Assembly (NCBI RefSeq): GCF_003026475.1 | Contig: NZ_PYMC01000001.1 | Coordinates: 372,001-436,000 of the forward strand | Source: Photobacterium lipolyticum | GTDB taxonomy: Bacteria > Pseudomonadota > Gammaproteobacteria > Enterobacterales > Vibrionaceae | Reading direction: 5' to 3' | Length of the DNA stretch: 64,000 bases | Shown here: in pieces, positions 47,258 through 58,822 of the stretch | How the letters are laid out: each line of letters begins with the position of its first letter | How positions within the stretch are numbered: position 1 is the stretch's first letter | The notes under the pieces: model-generated | Seen by the model: only the letters and a program-made list of their open reading frames with translations | Told to the model about the DNA's origin: nothing | The model's database searches: none | Made by a program: the position numbers and the translations under genes

Positions 47258-48183
47258 TATTCAAGACACTTGGTAAAACTCGCACCCAATTCTGTAAGAA
47301 AACGTGCATATCCTCCCTTGCCCTCTGCAATCTCAGTTGCCATTGGGTCAAGAGTTCCTATTTTAACGTCAGTACCACTAACAACACTATTGACTACAGC
47401 TGGAGAAAACTGGGGTTCGCTGAATACACAAAAAGCTTGTTGATCTTGCAGCGCACGACGTATTGAAATTAACGTCTTTGCACCAGGTCGTCGATCTGGC
47501 TTAACCGTGAAATGTCCAAGATTATTCAGCCCAAATTGTTCTTCAAAGTAGCCATAGCCATCATGAAAAACAAAGTAGCCATGCTCTGCTAATGGTTTGA
47601 GTTTATTATTCAACTCAGAGATAGTTTGATTGACCTCTGATACGAACATCGTGAGATTATCCTCATACCCCTTTTTATGCAATGGATCATGTTTAACAAG
47701 CGCCCCTGTGATCACATTTGCAGCCTGAATTGCTTGTTTTGGCCCCAACCAAAGGTGTGGATCAATACCGTCATGGCTGTGATTGTGATCATCGTGATCA
47801 TCGTGATCATTATCAACTGCATGCTCATAATGGCGGAAATCAATAGAATGCTGTTCAGTTAACGCCAGACTGTTTTCTTTACCTTCAAGCATATTGGCAA
47901 GAAACATTTCTAGTTCAGGCCCCACCCAAATCACTAAATCAGCGTCTCGCAACTTTTTCATATCAGAAGGGCGTAATGCATAATCATGCGGTGACGTACC
48001 AGGTGGTAGCAATGTGTCACTGCGGGTTATTCCTGCAGTCAGATCCTGTACAATCATATTCAGTGGTTTTACCGTTGTGACTACTGAAAATGCTTTCGCT
48101 TCATTAGCAAAGGCAGGTCCGGCATAAACAGTGCCAGAAAATACCAGAGCAACAGCACAGCACCATGAAGTAAAGCGACGCAT
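47257..48183 (-). CDS. znuA: Zinc ABC transporter substrate-binding protein ZnuA
   Basis: High-affinity periplasmic zinc-binding protein that feeds ZnuBC. The 308-residue protein has a signal peptide ending near GPAFANE, zinc-ligand histidines in GTSPHDYALRPSD and FVFHDGYGYF, and the histidine/aspartate-rich loop DNDHDDHDDHNHSHDGIDPH typical of ZnuA. ATG 48183 (MRRFTSW) follows GGACATCGTT; ATG 48195 is an equally possible start that would add four residues. Divergent from znuCB across a Zur box and followed directly by mepM. Confidence 0.95.
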   Translation of the reverse strand: MRRFTSWCCAVALVFSGTVYAGPAFANEAKAFSVVTTVKPLNMIVQDLTAGITRSDTLLPPGTSPHDYALRPSDMKKLRDADLVIWVGPELEMFLANMLEGKENSLALTEQHSIDFRHYEHAVDNDHDDHDDHNHSHDGIDPHLWLGPKQAIQAANVITGALVKHDPLHKKGYEDNLTMFVSEVNQTISELNNKLKPLAEHGYFVFHDGYGYFEEQFGLNNLGHFTVKPDRRPGAKTLISIRRALQDQQAFCVFSEPQFSPAVVNSVVSGTDVKIGTLDPMATEIAEGKGGYARFLTELGASFTKCLE

Positions 48184-48238
48184 AACGATGTCCATTAAAC
48201 AATGCCTAATAAAATTAAAGAATACTAATAAGAAAATG

Positions 48239-48257
48239 AATGTTATATTATAACATC
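48239..48257. promoter_or_regulatory. Zur box between znuA and znuCB
   Basis: TGTTATATTATAACA (48241-48255) is a perfect palindrome about its central base and matches the core of the gammaproteobacterial Zur operator (TGTTATAnTATAACA). It lies midway between the divergent znuA and znuCB genes and is expected to repress both when zinc is sufficient. Confidence 0.88.
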
Positions 48258-48309
48258 TCATTTTAGCAAACTCCTTCTCCGTATTCTTTCATGACAGCCT
48301 ATTTTTCTT

Positions 48310-49086
48310 ATGACAACATTAATTGAACTTCAGTCGGTCACCGTCACTTTCGCTGATCGGCATGTCCTAGATCAGGTTTCTCTAAAACTTGAACGAGGTC
48401 AAATCACCACTTTAATCGGGCCTAACGGGGCTGGTAAATCAACCTTGGTTAAGGTGATCACCGGTTTGCGCAAGCCCACGATAGGAAAAGTGATTCGTCA
48501 AAAGGAAGTACGTATTGGCTATGTTCCGCAAAAGCTGCAACTGAATACGTCTTTGCCTCTAACGGTAGATCGTTTCATGCGATTAGCAGGCCGTAACAAA
48601 GAGAGTACCAGAGTCGAAGCCTTGAGCCTTGTCGGCGGTGTCCACCTCCAGCACAGTGATATGCATTCACTATCAGGTGGGGAAATGCAACGGGTACTGT
48701 TGGCCAGGGCACTGCTGCAAAAACCGGACCTGCTCGTTTTGGACGAACCTGTACAAGGTGTTGATGTAAACGGCCAGCTGGAGCTGTATAACTTAATTCA
48801 GTCCCTGAGAGATAATCTTAACTGTGCCATCTTGATGGTTTCGCATGACCTGCATTTAGTCATGGCAAAAACCGACAATGTCATCTGTCTGCACCATCAT
48901 ATTTGCTGCTCGGGAGAGCCCGACACCATTACCAGCCACCCTTCCTACGTGGCTTTATTTGGTCAGCAGCAAAGTGAACAACTGGCTTTATACCATCATA
49001 ATCATAATCACGATCACGACCTTGCGGGTAGCCCTGTCGGTCCATGCCTGCACCATAAAGAACATCACGGTGATCATAATGCTTGA
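48310..49086 (+). CDS. znuC: Zinc ABC transporter ATPase ZnuC
   Basis: ATPase of the ZnuABC zinc importer. The 258-residue protein has Walker [11 protein letters not shown], signature [16 protein letters not shown] and Walker [13 protein letters not shown]. The C-terminus is histidine-rich (HHNHNHDHD and [11 protein letters not shown]), a likely zinc sensor or buffer. It overlaps znuB by eight bases. Confidence 0.96.
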   Translation: MTTLIELQSVTVTFADRHVLDQVSLKLERGQITTLIGPNGAGKSTLVKVITGLRKPTIGKVIRQKEVRIGYVPQKLQLNTSLPLTVDRFMRLAGRNKESTRVEALSLVGGVHLQHSDMHSLSGGEMQRVLLARALLQKPDLLVLDEPVQGVDVNGQLELYNLIQSLRDNLNCAILMVSHDLHLVMAKTDNVICLHHHICCSGEPDTITSHPSYVALFGQQQSEQLALYHHNHNHDHDLAGSPVGPCLHHKEHHGDHNA

Positions 49087-49864
49087 GTTTCTTCTTCCAG
49101 CCCTTGCCGCGGGCATTGGCATTGCCTTACTGGCAGGCCCGCTAGGCTCATTCGTCGTCTGGCGCAAGATGGCCTATTTTGGTGACACCCTGTCCCACGC
49201 CTCGCTGTTGGGGATCGCTTTAGGTTTCTTATTTGATGTCAATCTTAACCTGGCCCTGATCATTTGCTGTTTAGTGTTAGCGGTCATTCTGGTCGCTTTA
49301 CAAAAGCAAAAATATGTTGCCACCGATACTTTATTGGGGATTCTTGCCCATAGTGCGTTATCGCTGGGTTTAGTAGCGGTCAGCTTTCTCGATCATGTTC
49401 GTATCGATCTGATGGCTTATCTGTTTGGTGACTTATTAGCCGTCACCGCGACAGATCTGTTATGGATATACGGCGGCGGATTGCTGGTGCTGATCGCACT
49501 GTTCACCCTCTGGCATCCTTTGCTCTCCATGACAATTAATGAAGATATGGCCCAAGTTGAAGGGGTCAATGTTGATTTGATGCGCCTTTTGCTGATGCTG
49601 ATGGTTGGTATGGTTATCGCTGTCGCAATGAAATTTGTCGGTGCGCTGATCATCACTTCGCTACTGATCATTCCGGCCGCAACGGCTCGCCGCTTTTCTC
49701 ATAGTCCAGAGTTTATGGCAGGCTTAGCCTCTGCTATCGGTGCAGTTGCTGTCGTCATTGGCCTGACCATGTCGTGGCATTACGATACACCGGCAGGCCC
49801 CTCAGTGGTCGTTGCCGCTGCCGGAATGTTCATGCTAAGCCAGCTAAAACGTACCGAAAGTTAG
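49079..49864 (+). CDS. znuB: Zinc ABC transporter permease ZnuB
   Basis: Inner-membrane channel of ZnuABC. The 261-residue polytopic protein equals E. coli ZnuB in length and starts [40 protein letters not shown] is the family signature. The start ATG 49079 lies within the end of znuC; the longer frame upstream is out-of-frame znuC sequence. Followed by a terminator and a TACCAAT palindrome. Confidence 0.96.
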   Translation: MLEFLLPALAAGIGIALLAGPLGSFVVWRKMAYFGDTLSHASLLGIALGFLFDVNLNLALIICCLVLAVILVALQKQKYVATDTLLGILAHSALSLGLVAVSFLDHVRIDLMAYLFGDLLAVTATDLLWIYGGGLLVLIALFTLWHPLLSMTINEDMAQVEGVNVDLMRLLLMLMVGMVIAVAMKFVGALIITSLLIIPAATARRFSHSPEFMAGLASAIGAVAVVIGLTMSWHYDTPAGPSVVVAAAGMFMLSQLKRTES

Positions 49865-49882
49865 ACTTTTTGTTTGGGGCAC

Positions 49883-49910
49883 AAAAAACCGCCAGGCGGC
49901 GGGTTTTAAA
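49883..49910 (+). terminator. Terminator of znuCB
   Basis: AAAACCGCC and GGCGGGTTTT pair with a single bulged G around AGGC, starting about 20 bases after the znuB stop; T4 follows within the stem end. Confidence 0.7.
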
Positions 49911-49921
49911 AACAAGGTCTG

Positions 49922-49953
49922 ATACCAATCGGGGCTATTATCCCGATTGGTAT
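49922..49953. repeat. TACCAAT/ATTGGTA palindrome between znuB and sucD
   Basis: ATACCAATCGGG (49922-49933) and CCCGATTGGTAT (49942-49953) are perfect 12 bp complements. It is the most complete copy of a motif that recurs in intergenic regions of the window, and lies 3 bases past the convergent sucD stop. Confidence 0.65.
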
Positions 49954-49956
49954 TAA

Positions 49957-50829
49957 TTACCAACCTGTTACTTCACGTAGTGCTGTACCGATCTCGGCCA
50001 GGCTTTTCACCGTCTTAACACCCGCTTCTTCAAGGGCCGCAAATTTATCTGCTGCTGTACCTTTGCCACCAGAGATAATGGCACCGGCGTGACCCATCCG
50101 TTTGCCCGGAGGCGCAGTAACACCCGCAATGTAAGAAACAACGGGCTTAGTAACGTTCGCTTTAATGTAAGCTGCCGCTTCTTCTTCAGCGGTACCGCCG
50201 ATCTCACCAATCATCACGATTGCTTCAGTCGCGGGATCTTTCTCAAACATTTCCAACACGTCGATGAAGTTCGAGCCCGGTATTGGGTCACCGCCAATAC
50301 CGACACAAGTAGACTGGCCGAAACCTTCATCAGTAGTTTGTTTGACCGCTTCGTAAGTTAAGGTACCAGAGCGAGAGACAATACCAACTTTACCCGGCTT
50401 GTGGATATGGCCAGGCATGATACCAATCTTACACTCGCCAGGAGTGATCACACCCGGACAGTTAGGACCAATCATACGCACGCCAGCTTCATCAAGACGC
50501 ACTTTAACATCCAGCATATCCAGTGTCGGAATGCCTTCAGTAATCGTTACGATCAGCTCGATACCCGCATCGATTGCTTCAAGGATAGCATCTTTACAAA
50601 ATGGGGCAGGTACATAGATAACCGTGGCCGTTGCACCAGTAGCTTCAACTGCATCACGAACGGTGTTGAAAACCGGCAGGCCCAGGTGAGTGGTTCCCCC
50701 TTTACCGGGTGATACACCTCCAACCATTTTCGTACCGTACGCAATAGCTTGCTCTGAGTGGAAAGTTCCCTGACCACCCGTGAAGCCCTGACAGATCACC
50801 TTAGTGTCTTTATTGATTAAAACTGACAT
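49957..50829 (-). CDS. sucD: Succinyl-CoA synthetase alpha subunit
   Basis: Alpha subunit of succinyl-CoA synthetase, which makes ATP or GTP from succinyl-CoA in the TCA cycle. The 290-residue protein (E. coli 289) has the CoA-binding [19 protein letters not shown] and the phosphorylated histidine in [14 protein letters not shown]. It shares one base with the sucC stop (TAATG) and is the last gene of the sdhCDAB-sucABCD cluster. Confidence 0.97.
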   Translation of the reverse strand: MSVLINKDTKVICQGFTGGQGTFHSEQAIAYGTKMVGGVSPGKGGTTHLGLPVFNTVRDAVEATGATATVIYVPAPFCKDAILEAIDAGIELIVTITEGIPTLDMLDVKVRLDEAGVRMIGPNCPGVITPGECKIGIMPGHIHKPGKVGIVSRSGTLTYEAVKQTTDEGFGQSTCVGIGGDPIPGSNFIDVLEMFEKDPATEAIVMIGEIGGTAEEEAAAYIKANVTKPVVSYIAGVTAPPGKRMGHAGAIISGGKGTAADKFAALEEAGVKTVKSLAEIGTALREVTGW

Positions 50830-51995
50830 TATTTACCCTCCGCTGCAGCAACAACTTTTTCCGCAGCTTCAGTTAAGGAAGTCGCAGCTATAATATTCAG
50901 ACCACTTTCAGCTAGCTTAGCCGCACCTACTTCTGCATTGTTACCTTCAAGGCGAACAACAACCGGTACTTCAACGCCAACTTCTGCGATTGCACCAATG
51001 ATGCCTTCTGCAATAAGGTCACAACGAACGATACCGCCGAAGATATTTACCAGTACCGCTTTTACGTTGCTGTCTGACAGGATAATTTTAAATGCTTCGG
51101 TTACACGCTCTTTTGTCGCACCACCACCAACATCCAGGAAGTTTGCAGGCTGGCCTCCGTACAGGTTGACGATATCCATCGTCCCCATTGCAAGACCTGC
51201 GCCGTTAACCATGCAACCAATGTTGCCGTCTAGTGCTACGTAGTTCAGTTCCCACTGTGCGGCATGCGCTTCACGTTTATCTTCCTGAGTTGAATCATGC
51301 ATGTCACGCAGTTTTGGCTGACGGTACATTGCATTTGAATCGATGTTAATTTTACCATCCAGACAAACGAGACTGCCATCACCTGTAACAACCAGCGGGT
51401 TAATTTCAAGCAGCGCCAGATCGTAATCAGCAAACATGTTACCAAGACCGAGGAAGATTTTTGTAAACTGCTTAATTTGATCCCCTTTCAAGCCAAGCTT
51501 GAATGCCAGCTCACGACCTTGATATGGCTGTGGGCCAACCAATGGATCAATTGCCGCTTTGTAGATCAACTCAGGAGTTTCTTCCGCCACTTTCTCAATT
51601 TCCACACCACCTTCAGTTGATGCCATGAAAACGATACGACGAGAAGCGCGATCAACCACCGCGCCGAGATACAGCTCATTAACAATGTTTGATGCTTCTT
51701 CGACCAGGATTTTTCTAACCGGCTGACCATTGGCGTCTGTTTGGTAAGTCACCAGGTTTTTACCCAGCCATTTTTGGGCAAACTCTTTCAGTCCTTCTTT
51801 CGTGTTGTGCAGTTCAACACCACCCGCTTTACCACGCCCACCAGCGTGAACCTGACATTTGATAACCCACTTGCCACCACCGATTTTACCAGCAGCCTCA
51901 GCTGCTTCTTGCGGCGTGTCACAAGCATAGCCTTCTGGAACTGGCAGACCGTACTCAGCGAAAAGCTGTTTTGCCTGATATTCATGCAGATTCAT
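50829..51995 (-). CDS. sucC: Succinyl-CoA synthetase beta subunit
   Basis: ATP-grasp beta subunit that partners SucD and determines nucleotide specificity. 388 residues, as in E. coli. Starts [20 protein letters not shown], with ATP-grasp [26 protein letters not shown] (magnesium ligands) and [11 protein letters not shown] (SucD interface). GGAT lies before ATG 51995, inside a repeat-rich stretch described separately. Confidence 0.97.
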   Translation of the reverse strand: MNLHEYQAKQLFAEYGLPVPEGYACDTPQEAAEAAGKIGGGKWVIKCQVHAGGRGKAGGVELHNTKEGLKEFAQKWLGKNLVTYQTDANGQPVRKILVEEASNIVNELYLGAVVDRASRRIVFMASTEGGVEIEKVAEETPELIYKAAIDPLVGPQPYQGRELAFKLGLKGDQIKQFTKIFLGLGNMFADYDLALLEINPLVVTGDGSLVCLDGKINIDSNAMYRQPKLRDMHDSTQEDKREAHAAQWELNYVALDGNIGCMVNGAGLAMGTMDIVNLYGGQPANFLDVGGGATKERVTEAFKIILSDSNVKAVLVNIFGGIVRCDLIAEGIIGAIAEVGVEVPVVVRLEGNNAEVGAAKLAESGLNIIAATSLTEAAEKVVAAAEGK

Positions 51996-52005
51996 GATGT
52001 TCTAT

Positions 52006-52062
52006 CCATTTTCATATCCCTTTGGACTGTTATATCCATTTGAGACTGTTATATCCATTTGA
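52006..52062 (-). repeat. Tandem 19 bp repeats covering the sucC ribosome binding region
   Basis: GACTGTTATATCCATTTGA occurs twice in direct succession (52025-52043, 52044-52062), and a diverged copy beginning GATGTTCTATCCATTTTCA (from 52006) overlaps the sucC ribosome binding site. On the coding strand each unit contains AAATGGATA, so ribosome-binding-like GGATA is present three times upstream of sucC. Confidence 0.7.
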
Positions 52063-52108
52063 AATACTCTTGGGTATTTCTTCGTCAGTGATACCTGACA
52101 GCGTAATG

Positions 52109-52137
52109 TAAGCCGGACGTTGAGCCTGTCCGGCTTA
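52109..52137 (-). other. Intercistronic hairpin sucB-sucC
   Basis: TAAGCCGGAC (52109-52118) pairs with GTCCGGCTTA (52128-52137) just after the sucB stop. No U-run on the minus strand; probably an RNA processing or stability element within the operon. Confidence 0.5.
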
Positions 52138-52154
52138 AGCTGCAAAAACAGGTA

Positions 52155-53372
52155 TTAAACGTCTAGGAGCAGACGGGTTGGATCTTCTAGCAACTCTTTA
52201 ATCGTAACCAGATAACCTACCGACTCACGGCCATCAACCAAACGGTGATCGTAAGACAGTGCCAGATACATCATTGGAAGGATTTCTACTTTGCCATCAA
52301 CGGCCATTGGGCGGTCGGCTATTTTATGCATGCCCAAAATAGCGGCTTGTGGCGGGTTAATGATTGGTGTCGACATCAGTGAACCAAACACACCGCCGTT
52401 AGTGATCGTGAAGTTACCACCTATCAGTTCGTCAACCGTTAGCTTACCGTCACGACCTTTGATGGCTAGCTCACGGATCCCTTTCTCGATTTCAGCAAGG
52501 CTAAGCTTGTCACAGTCACGAAGTACCGGAGTCACCAGGCCACGGGGAGTCGACACAGCAATGCTTATGTCGAAGAAGTTATGATAAACAATATCATCAC
52601 CATCAATCGAAGCATTGACTTCAGGATAACGCTTCAGCGCTTCTACAACCGCCTTCACGTAGAAAGACATAAAGCCCAGGCGAATGCCATGTCGCTCTTC
52701 AAAAATGTCTTTGTACTGCTTTCGAAGATCCATGATTGGCTTCATGTTTACTTCGTTGAACGTGGTCAGCATTGCGGTACTATTTTTCGCTTCAAGCAGA
52801 CGCTCAGCGACACGCTTACGTAAACGCGTCATAGGAACACGTTTTTCGCTGCGATACGCCAGCGGTGCTTCCACTTTCGCTTCAACGGTCGGGGCTGCAG
52901 GTACCGGAGCGGCTTTACCTTGCTTCAAAAAGGCTTCGACGTCTTCACGTGTGATACGGCCGCCAACACCTGTCCCTTTCACCGCTGATGCTTCAATGCT
53001 GTGCTCACCAAGCAAACGACGAACTGCTGGGCTTAACGCTTCGCTAGTCTCTTCACTTAATGAGGCGGTACTACGCTTAGTCGGCGATGCCTCAGCTTCT
53101 GCCGGTACATCCTTCGTTGGTTCACCAGCAATAACACCGGCTTTAATCTTACCGATTAACTGCTTGGATAAAACCGTTGTACCATCGTCTTCAAGAATTG
53201 CTTCTAAAATACCGTCTTCCGGTGCCGGAACTTCCAGCACCACTTTGTCTGTTTCGATATCAACCAGAACTTCATCACGTGTAACGGCATCACCAGGCTG
53301 TTTATGCCAAGTTGCCACGGTTGCATCAGCAACTGATTCAGGTAAATCGGGAACCAGAATTTCGATTGTCAT
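52155..53372 (-). CDS. sucB: 2-oxoglutarate dehydrogenase E2 (dihydrolipoyl succinyltransferase)
   Basis: Core subunit of the 2-oxoglutarate dehydrogenase complex. The 405-residue protein has an N-terminal lipoyl domain with the lipoylated lysine in [11 protein letters not shown], a flexible linker, a peripheral-subunit-binding domain ([20 protein letters not shown]), and the catalytic domain ending with the active-site [15 protein letters not shown] 53372 ([13 protein letters not shown]) is the family start; the open frame upstream overlaps the end of sucA. AAAGGA lies upstream. Confidence 0.97.
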   Translation of the reverse strand: MTIEILVPDLPESVADATVATWHKQPGDAVTRDEVLVDIETDKVVLEVPAPEDGILEAILEDDGTTVLSKQLIGKIKAGVIAGEPTKDVPAEAEASPTKRSTASLSEETSEALSPAVRRLLGEHSIEASAVKGTGVGGRITREDVEAFLKQGKAAPVPAAPTVEAKVEAPLAYRSEKRVPMTRLRKRVAERLLEAKNSTAMLTTFNEVNMKPIMDLRKQYKDIFEERHGIRLGFMSFYVKAVVEALKRYPEVNASIDGDDIVYHNFFDISIAVSTPRGLVTPVLRDCDKLSLAEIEKGIRELAIKGRDGKLTVDELIGGNFTITNGGVFGSLMSTPIINPPQAAILGMHKIADRPMAVDGKVEILPMMYLALSYDHRLVDGRESVGYLVTIKELLEDPTRLLLDV

Positions 53373-53403
53373 ATCGGCTTTGTCCTTTTTGTTCCAGCTC
53401 TTA

Positions 53404-56214
53404 TTAGGCAATTGTCAGAGCGTCTTCAATTAACGCTTTCTGTTGTTTCAAGTGAACCGACATGTAACCTACAGCCGGTGATGCGGATGCCGGGCGACCG
53501 GCATAGTTCAGCTCAGCACCTTTCGGCAACGCAGAGAGGAAGTTATGCTGGCTAGAATACCAAGCGCCTTGGTTCTGTGGCTCTTCCTGACACCAAATAA
53601 AATCAGTGACATGCTGATATTCAGCTAACGCAGCTTCAACATCATCTTTAGGGAATGGGTATAACTGTTCAATCCGAACAATGGCAACATCTGTCTGTTC
53701 GTTTTTACGACGTTGATCAAGAAGATCGTAATAGACCTTACCAGAGCAGAAGACAACACGTTTTACTTGTGTCGGATCAAGTGAGTCGATTTCCCCGATC
53801 GCAGGCTTAAACGTCCCCTCAGCTAAATCTTCCATTGTTGATACACACAAAGGATGACGTAGCAGTGACTTCGGCGACATCACGATCAACGGGCGACGCA
53901 TCGGACGAACAACCTGTCGGCGCAGCATATGATAAACCTGTGCCGGCGTCGACGGTACGATAACCTGCATATTTTGCTCAGCGCAAAGCTGCAGGTAACG
54001 CTCAAGACGTGCAGAGGAGTGTTCTGGCCCCTGGCCTTCATAACCGTGCGGCAACAGCATGGTTAAACCACACATACGTCCCCACTTCTGCTCACCAGAA
54101 CTGATGAACTGATCGATCACGACCTGAGCACCGTTGGCAAAGTCACCAAACTGCGCTTCCCAAATAGTCAGGCCGCCGGGTTCTGCCGTCGCATAGCCAT
54201 ATTCAAAGGCTAACACCGCTTCTTCAGATAACACCGAGTCAATAACTTCGAACGGTCCTTGCTTATCATGTAGATTTGCAAGAGGAACATAAGTGCTTGC
54301 ATCGCCTTGATTATGCAGTACGGCATGACGGTGGAAGAATGTACCCCGACCAGAATCCTGCCCCGTAATACGAATACGATTACCTTCATCAACCAAGGTG
54401 GCATAAGCCAATGTTTCAGCCATCCCCCAATCAACAAGCTTATCGCCCGCAAGCATTAATAAACGATCGTTATAGAGTTTCTGTACTCGGCTCTGAAGCT
54501 TGTGACTTTCAGGGAACTGACAGATACGCAGACCTAATTCGTGAAGTCGCTTGCTATCAACTTTGCTTGCCCAATCCACTGTCCAGTCATGCCCGAGGTA
54601 CGGAGACCAGTCAACAGAGTGCAGCTTCATCGGACGCCACTCTTTCACCACGCATTCACCGCGGTCAAGTGCATCACGGTATTCGTTTATAAGGCCCGTA
54701 GCAGTTTCCAGATCCACACTACTGCCATCACTTAATGCATCAGCGTAAATCTTACGAGGGGTAGGATGCTTCTTAATCTTCTGGTACATCAAAGGCTGAG
54801 TGGCATTCGGCTCATCAGCTTCATTGTGGCCATGACGTCGATAACAGACGAGATCGATAACGACGTCACGCTTGAACGTATTACGGAAATCAAACGCAAT
54901 GCGGGTGACAAAAGCCACCGCTTCCGGATCATCAGCATTGACATGGAAAATGGGGGCCTGCACCATCTTCGCGATATCAGTACAATAATCTGTTGAACGC
55001 ATATCGTGGGGGTTGGAAGTAGTAAAGCCAATCTGGTTATTGACAACGATACGTACAGTACCGCCAACACGATAACCCCGGGCCTGAGACATGTTAAATG
55101 TTTCAGCCACCACGCCCTGCCCTGCAATTGCCGAGTCACCATGAATGGTGATAGGAAGCACTTTCGAGCCATCGGTATCGCCTAAACGATCCTGACGCGC
55201 ACGAACAGAACCCACAACGACAGGGTTAACTATTTCGAGGTGAGACGGGTTAAATGCTAATGCCAAATGCACATCGCCACCCGGCGTTGCGAAATCAGCA
55301 GAGAAACCCTGATGGTATTTTACATCACCGGTCCCCCAGCTCTCGCCGTGCTTACCCGCAAACTCATCAAACAAGTCTTGCGGCTTCTTGCCCAGCACGT
55401 TGACCAGCATGTTCAGGCGGCCACGGTGGGCCATACCAACAACAACTTCACGAATACCCTGACCACCCGCATGGCGGATCAGCTCTTTCATCATCGGGAT
55501 CAGTGCATCGCCACCTTCCAACGAAAAGCGTTTAGCGCCAGGGAATTTTGCCCCAAGGTAACGTTCAAGACCTTCAGCGGCCGTTAACTCTTCAAGAAAA
55601 CACTGCTTCTCTTCTTTACTGAATGTCCCCGTCCCAACTACTGATTCAAGACGCTGCTGAACCCAACGTTTCTCATCGGTGTTAGTAATATGCATGTACT
55701 CAGCACCAATTGAACCGCAATAGGTTTTCTTGAGTGCATCGTAGATTTCAGACAGCTTCATTGTTTCTTGGCCGACGGCAAAAGAGCCGACATTGAAGCT
55801 TTCGTTAAAATCATCTGCCGTTAGGTTGTGGAATTCAGGATCTAATTCTAAAACTCGTTCCTGTTGCCATAACCCCAGGGGATCTAGGTTTGCATGTTGA
55901 TGCCCACGGAAGCGGTATGCGTTAATGAGCTGCAATACCTTAACCTGCTTAGCATCCACATCCGGATCACTGACGGTAGCGCTTAGATGGGTTGTTTCTT
56001 TCGCCAGACGTCGGAAATAATCACGAACACGAGAATGAGGCTGTTCAACCACCGCTTCATTCACTACCGGCAATTCACCAAAAACGCCTCGCCATTGTTC
56101 GTCAACTAATTCTGGGTCGCTAAGATACAACTCGTAGAGGTCTTCTACATAAGTCGCATTGGCGCCAGCTAGGTGTGAAGACTCGAGCCATGCCTTCATA
56201 ACGCCGTTCTGCAT
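53404..56214 (-). CDS. sucA: 2-oxoglutarate dehydrogenase E1
   Basis: Thiamine-diphosphate-dependent decarboxylase of the 2-oxoglutarate dehydrogenase complex. 936 residues (E. coli 933). It starts [20 protein letters not shown], collinear with E. coli, and has the TPP and substrate motifs [35 protein letters not shown] and [24 protein letters not shown] precedes the ATG. It lies 31 bases before sucB and follows sdhB across two hairpins. Confidence 0.97.
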   Translation of the reverse strand: MQNGVMKAWLESSHLAGANATYVEDLYELYLSDPELVDEQWRGVFGELPVVNEAVVEQPHSRVRDYFRRLAKETTHLSATVSDPDVDAKQVKVLQLINAYRFRGHQHANLDPLGLWQQERVLELDPEFHNLTADDFNESFNVGSFAVGQETMKLSEIYDALKKTYCGSIGAEYMHITNTDEKRWVQQRLESVVGTGTFSKEEKQCFLEELTAAEGLERYLGAKFPGAKRFSLEGGDALIPMMKELIRHAGGQGIREVVVGMAHRGRLNMLVNVLGKKPQDLFDEFAGKHGESWGTGDVKYHQGFSADFATPGGDVHLALAFNPSHLEIVNPVVVGSVRARQDRLGDTDGSKVLPITIHGDSAIAGQGVVAETFNMSQARGYRVGGTVRIVVNNQIGFTTSNPHDMRSTDYCTDIAKMVQAPIFHVNADDPEAVAFVTRIAFDFRNTFKRDVVIDLVCYRRHGHNEADEPNATQPLMYQKIKKHPTPRKIYADALSDGSSVDLETATGLINEYRDALDRGECVVKEWRPMKLHSVDWSPYLGHDWTVDWASKVDSKRLHELGLRICQFPESHKLQSRVQKLYNDRLLMLAGDKLVDWGMAETLAYATLVDEGNRIRITGQDSGRGTFFHRHAVLHNQGDASTYVPLANLHDKQGPFEVIDSVLSEEAVLAFEYGYATAEPGGLTIWEAQFGDFANGAQVVIDQFISSGEQKWGRMCGLTMLLPHGYEGQGPEHSSARLERYLQLCAEQNMQVIVPSTPAQVYHMLRRQVVRPMRRPLIVMSPKSLLRHPLCVSTMEDLAEGTFKPAIGEIDSLDPTQVKRVVFCSGKVYYDLLDQRRKNEQTDVAIVRIEQLYPFPKDDVEAALAEYQHVTDFIWCQEEPQNQGAWYSSQHNFLSALPKGAELNYAGRPASASPAVGYMSVHLKQQKALIEDALTIA

Positions 56215-56249
56215 TTTTTTCCCTTAACCACTAGTTATCGCCATTTACT

Positions 56250-56307
56250 CCGGCCTCTTGGCCGGGCTTAAAAGCTGGCCTCTGAGTGTGAAAATCAGGA
56301 GGCCAGC
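56250..56307 (-). other. Two hairpins between sdhB and sucA
   Basis: On the minus strand a stem between 56307-56295 and 56285-56274 (GCTGGCC arms, one bulge) is followed by UUUU, then a second stem, CCGGCC (56250-56255) with GGCCGG (56260-56265). The first looks like a leaky intrinsic terminator that would lower suc relative to sdh expression. Confidence 0.55.
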
Positions 56308-56327
56308 ATATCGATAATTCGATTTAT

Positions 56328-57041
56328 TTATACTGCCCGTTTTAGCAGCATTGATTTAATATGACCAATCGCTTTTGTCGGATTTAGTCCTTTAGGACAA
56401 ACATTTACACAGTTCATGATGCCATGGCAACGAAAAACACTAAAAGCATCGTCAAGATCCGATAATCGTTCCTCGGTGGCATTATCTCGGCTATCAATTA
56501 GCCAGCGATAGGCTGCCAACAAGCCGGCTGGTCCGATGAATTTATCAGGATTCCACCAAAATGACGGACATGATGTCGAACAACATGCACACATAATACA
56601 TTCATACAGACCATCAAGATGTGCGCGTTCTTCCGGTGATTGCAGGTTTTCGCGAGCCGGAGGCTGCACACCATCATCAACAAGGAACGGCTTCACCTTC
56701 TCATAGTTGACATAGAACTGTTCCATATCAATGATCAGATCACGAACAACAGGTAGGCCCGGTAATGGACGAATGACAATGGTTTTTTCACCCGTCAACG
56801 CCGAGAGCGGAGTGATACATGCCAGGCCGTTTTTGCCATTCATGTTAAGACCATCAGAGCCACAGACTCCTTCACGGCATGAACGACGGAAGGCTAAGCT
56901 TGGATCTTGTTCTTTCAACAGGATCAGCGCGTCCAGTACCATCATGTCAGAGCCATCAGGTACTTCCAGGTTATAGCCCTTCATATGGGGGGCATTATCA
57001 ACATCTGGATTGTAACGATAAATTGAGAAATTCAGGTTCAT
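56328..57041 (-). CDS. sdhB: Succinate dehydrogenase iron-sulphur subunit
   Basis: Carries electrons from SdhA flavin to ubiquinone. The 237-residue protein has the [2Fe-2S] cysteines in SCREGVCGSDG and the ferredoxin-type clusters in CIMCACCSTSCPSFWW and CHGIMNCVNVCPKGLNP. It follows sdhA by 14 bases. Confidence 0.97.
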   Translation of the reverse strand: MNLNFSIYRYNPDVDNAPHMKGYNLEVPDGSDMMVLDALILLKEQDPSLAFRRSCREGVCGSDGLNMNGKNGLACITPLSALTGEKTIVIRPLPGLPVVRDLIIDMEQFYVNYEKVKPFLVDDGVQPPARENLQSPEERAHLDGLYECIMCACCSTSCPSFWWNPDKFIGPAGLLAAYRWLIDSRDNATEERLSDLDDAFSVFRCHGIMNCVNVCPKGLNPTKAIGHIKSMLLKRAV

Positions 57042-57055
57042 CTTTCTTCCCTTCC

Positions 57056-58822
57056 CTAGTATGTGCGAGCTTTCGGTGGGAATGCTTCGCGATGAATAGG
57101 CTCCATATTTACCGCCCGCTTGGACATTTCTTCTGTCTCAGGGTTGTAAATTGAATGGCATAGCCAGTTCTCATCATCACGTTCAGGGAAGTCGAAGCGA
57201 GCATGGGCACCACGACTTTCCGTACGGAAATTGGCCGCGACCGCTGTCGCGTATGCCGTTTCCATCAGGTTATCAAGTTCCAAACACTCAATACGCTGAG
57301 TGTTAAATTCGGTAGAAGTATCATCCAGGCGTGCTTCTTTCAAACGCTCACGGATAACTTTAAGTTCCGCTAAACCATTCGCCATGGCTTCACCTTCCCG
57401 GAATACCGAGAAGTTGTTCTGCATGCACTGTTGCAAATCTTTACGGATTTGCACCGGATCTTCGCCTTCTTGGGTTGAATTCCAGCGATTTACACGTGCA
57501 AGCGATGCTTCAATATCCGATTCTGTTGCTGGACGAGCCTCAGATTGTGCTGCCAGCGTTTCGCCAAGATGAAGACCAGTCGCACGACCAAAGACCACCA
57601 GATCAAGCAGTGAATTACCCCCCAGACGGTTGGCTCCGTGAACTGAAACAGAAGCGATTTCACCACAGGCAAACAACCCTTGAATTTCCTCATCAATGCC
57701 CGCGCTATTTTGCTTCAGAGCCTGACCCGAAACCTGAGTCGGCACACCGCCCATCATATAGTGACAAGTCGGAATGACGGGGATAGGTTCTTTAACCGGA
57801 TCTATATGGGCAAAAGTACGAGAAAGCTCACACACACCAGGCAGACGAGATTCGAGTACGTCTTTACCCAAGTGATCAAGCTTAAGTTTAATGTGTGGGC
57901 CCCAAGGACCATCACAGGCACGCCCTTCCCGGATCTCAACCATCATTGAACGGGCAACAACATCACGGCCAGCAAGATCTTTGGCATTGGGTGCATAACG
58001 TTCCATGAAACGTTCACCGTCTTTATTGAGGAGATACCCCCCCTCACCACGGCAACCTTCCGTCACCAGCACACCGGCACCAGCAATACCCGTGGGGTGA
58101 AACTGCCACATTTCAATATCCTGCATTGGGACGCCAGCACGCAGAGCCATACCGACACCATCACCGGTATTGATATGGGCATTGGTCGTCGACGCATAGA
58201 TACGACCGGCCCCCCCTGTCGCCAAAATAGTGGCTTTTGATTTGAAATAACAAATCTCGCCGGTTTCCATACAAAGGGCCGTACAGCCTAGAATGGCGCC
58301 ATCCTGATTTTTAACCAGATCCAACGCGTACCACTCAGAGAAAATCGTCGTTTTATGTTTGATGTTCTGTTGGTACAGCGTATGAAGAAGCGCATGGCCA
58401 GTACGGTCAGCCGCAGCGGCAGTTCGTGCCGCCTGCTCACCACCAAATGCTTTTGACTGACCGCCAAACGGGCGCTGATAAATAGTACCATCATCAAAAC
58501 GAGAAAAAGGCAGCCCCATTTGTTCAAGTTCAATCACAGATTTGGGGCCATTCTCACACATATACTCAATGGCATTCTGATCACCAATATAATCAGACCC
58601 CTTGACCGTGTCATACATGTGCCATTGCCAGTTATCAGGGTGCGAGTTACCTAGCGCAACGGTAATCCCCCCTTGTGCCGACACGGTATGGGAACGGGTA
58701 GGAAAGACTTTAGATAACAAGGCACATTTAAGGCCTTGTTCAGAAATTTGCAGTGCGGCACGCATACCTGCACCACCGGCACCGATTACAACGGCATCAA
58801 ACTCACGAACTGCAATGCTCAC
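57056..58822 (-). CDS. sdhA: Succinate dehydrogenase flavoprotein subunit
   Basis: Oxidises succinate to fumarate with covalently bound FAD. The 588-residue protein (E. coli 588) has the FAD fold [13 protein letters not shown], the FAD-linked histidine in [12 protein letters not shown], and active-site motifs HPTGIAGAG and [19 protein letters not shown]. The start is GTG 58822 ([10 protein letters not shown]), directly after the sdhD stop, consistent with coupled translation. Confidence 0.97.
   Translation of the reverse strand: MSIAVREFDAVVIGAGGAGMRAALQISEQGLKCALLSKVFPTRSHTVSAQGGITVALGNSHPDNWQWHMYDTVKGSDYIGDQNAIEYMCENGPKSVIELEQMGLPFSRFDDGTIYQRPFGGQSKAFGGEQAARTAAAADRTGHALLHTLYQQNIKHKTTIFSEWYALDLVKNQDGAILGCTALCMETGEICYFKSKATILATGGAGRIYASTTNAHINTGDGVGMALRAGVPMQDIEMWQFHPTGIAGAGVLVTEGCRGEGGYLLNKDGERFMERYAPNAKDLAGRDVVARSMMVEIREGRACDGPWGPHIKLKLDHLGKDVLESRLPGVCELSRTFAHIDPVKEPIPVIPTCHYMMGGVPTQVSGQALKQNSAGIDEEIQGLFACGEIASVSVHGANRLGGNSLLDLVVFGRATGLHLGETLAAQSEARPATESDIEASLARVNRWNSTQEGEDPVQIRKDLQQCMQNNFSVFREGEAMANGLAELKVIRERLKEARLDDTSTEFNTQRIECLELDNLMETAYATAVAANFRTESRGAHARFDFPERDDENWLCHSIYNPETEEMSKRAVNMEPIHREAFPPKARTY

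Noticed and set aside
48878..49078. Extended ZnuB frame starting inside znuC
   Set aside because: This part is an out-of-frame reading of the znuC end, rich in threonine and isoleucine from histidine codons; the ATG at 49079 gives the standard 261 residues.
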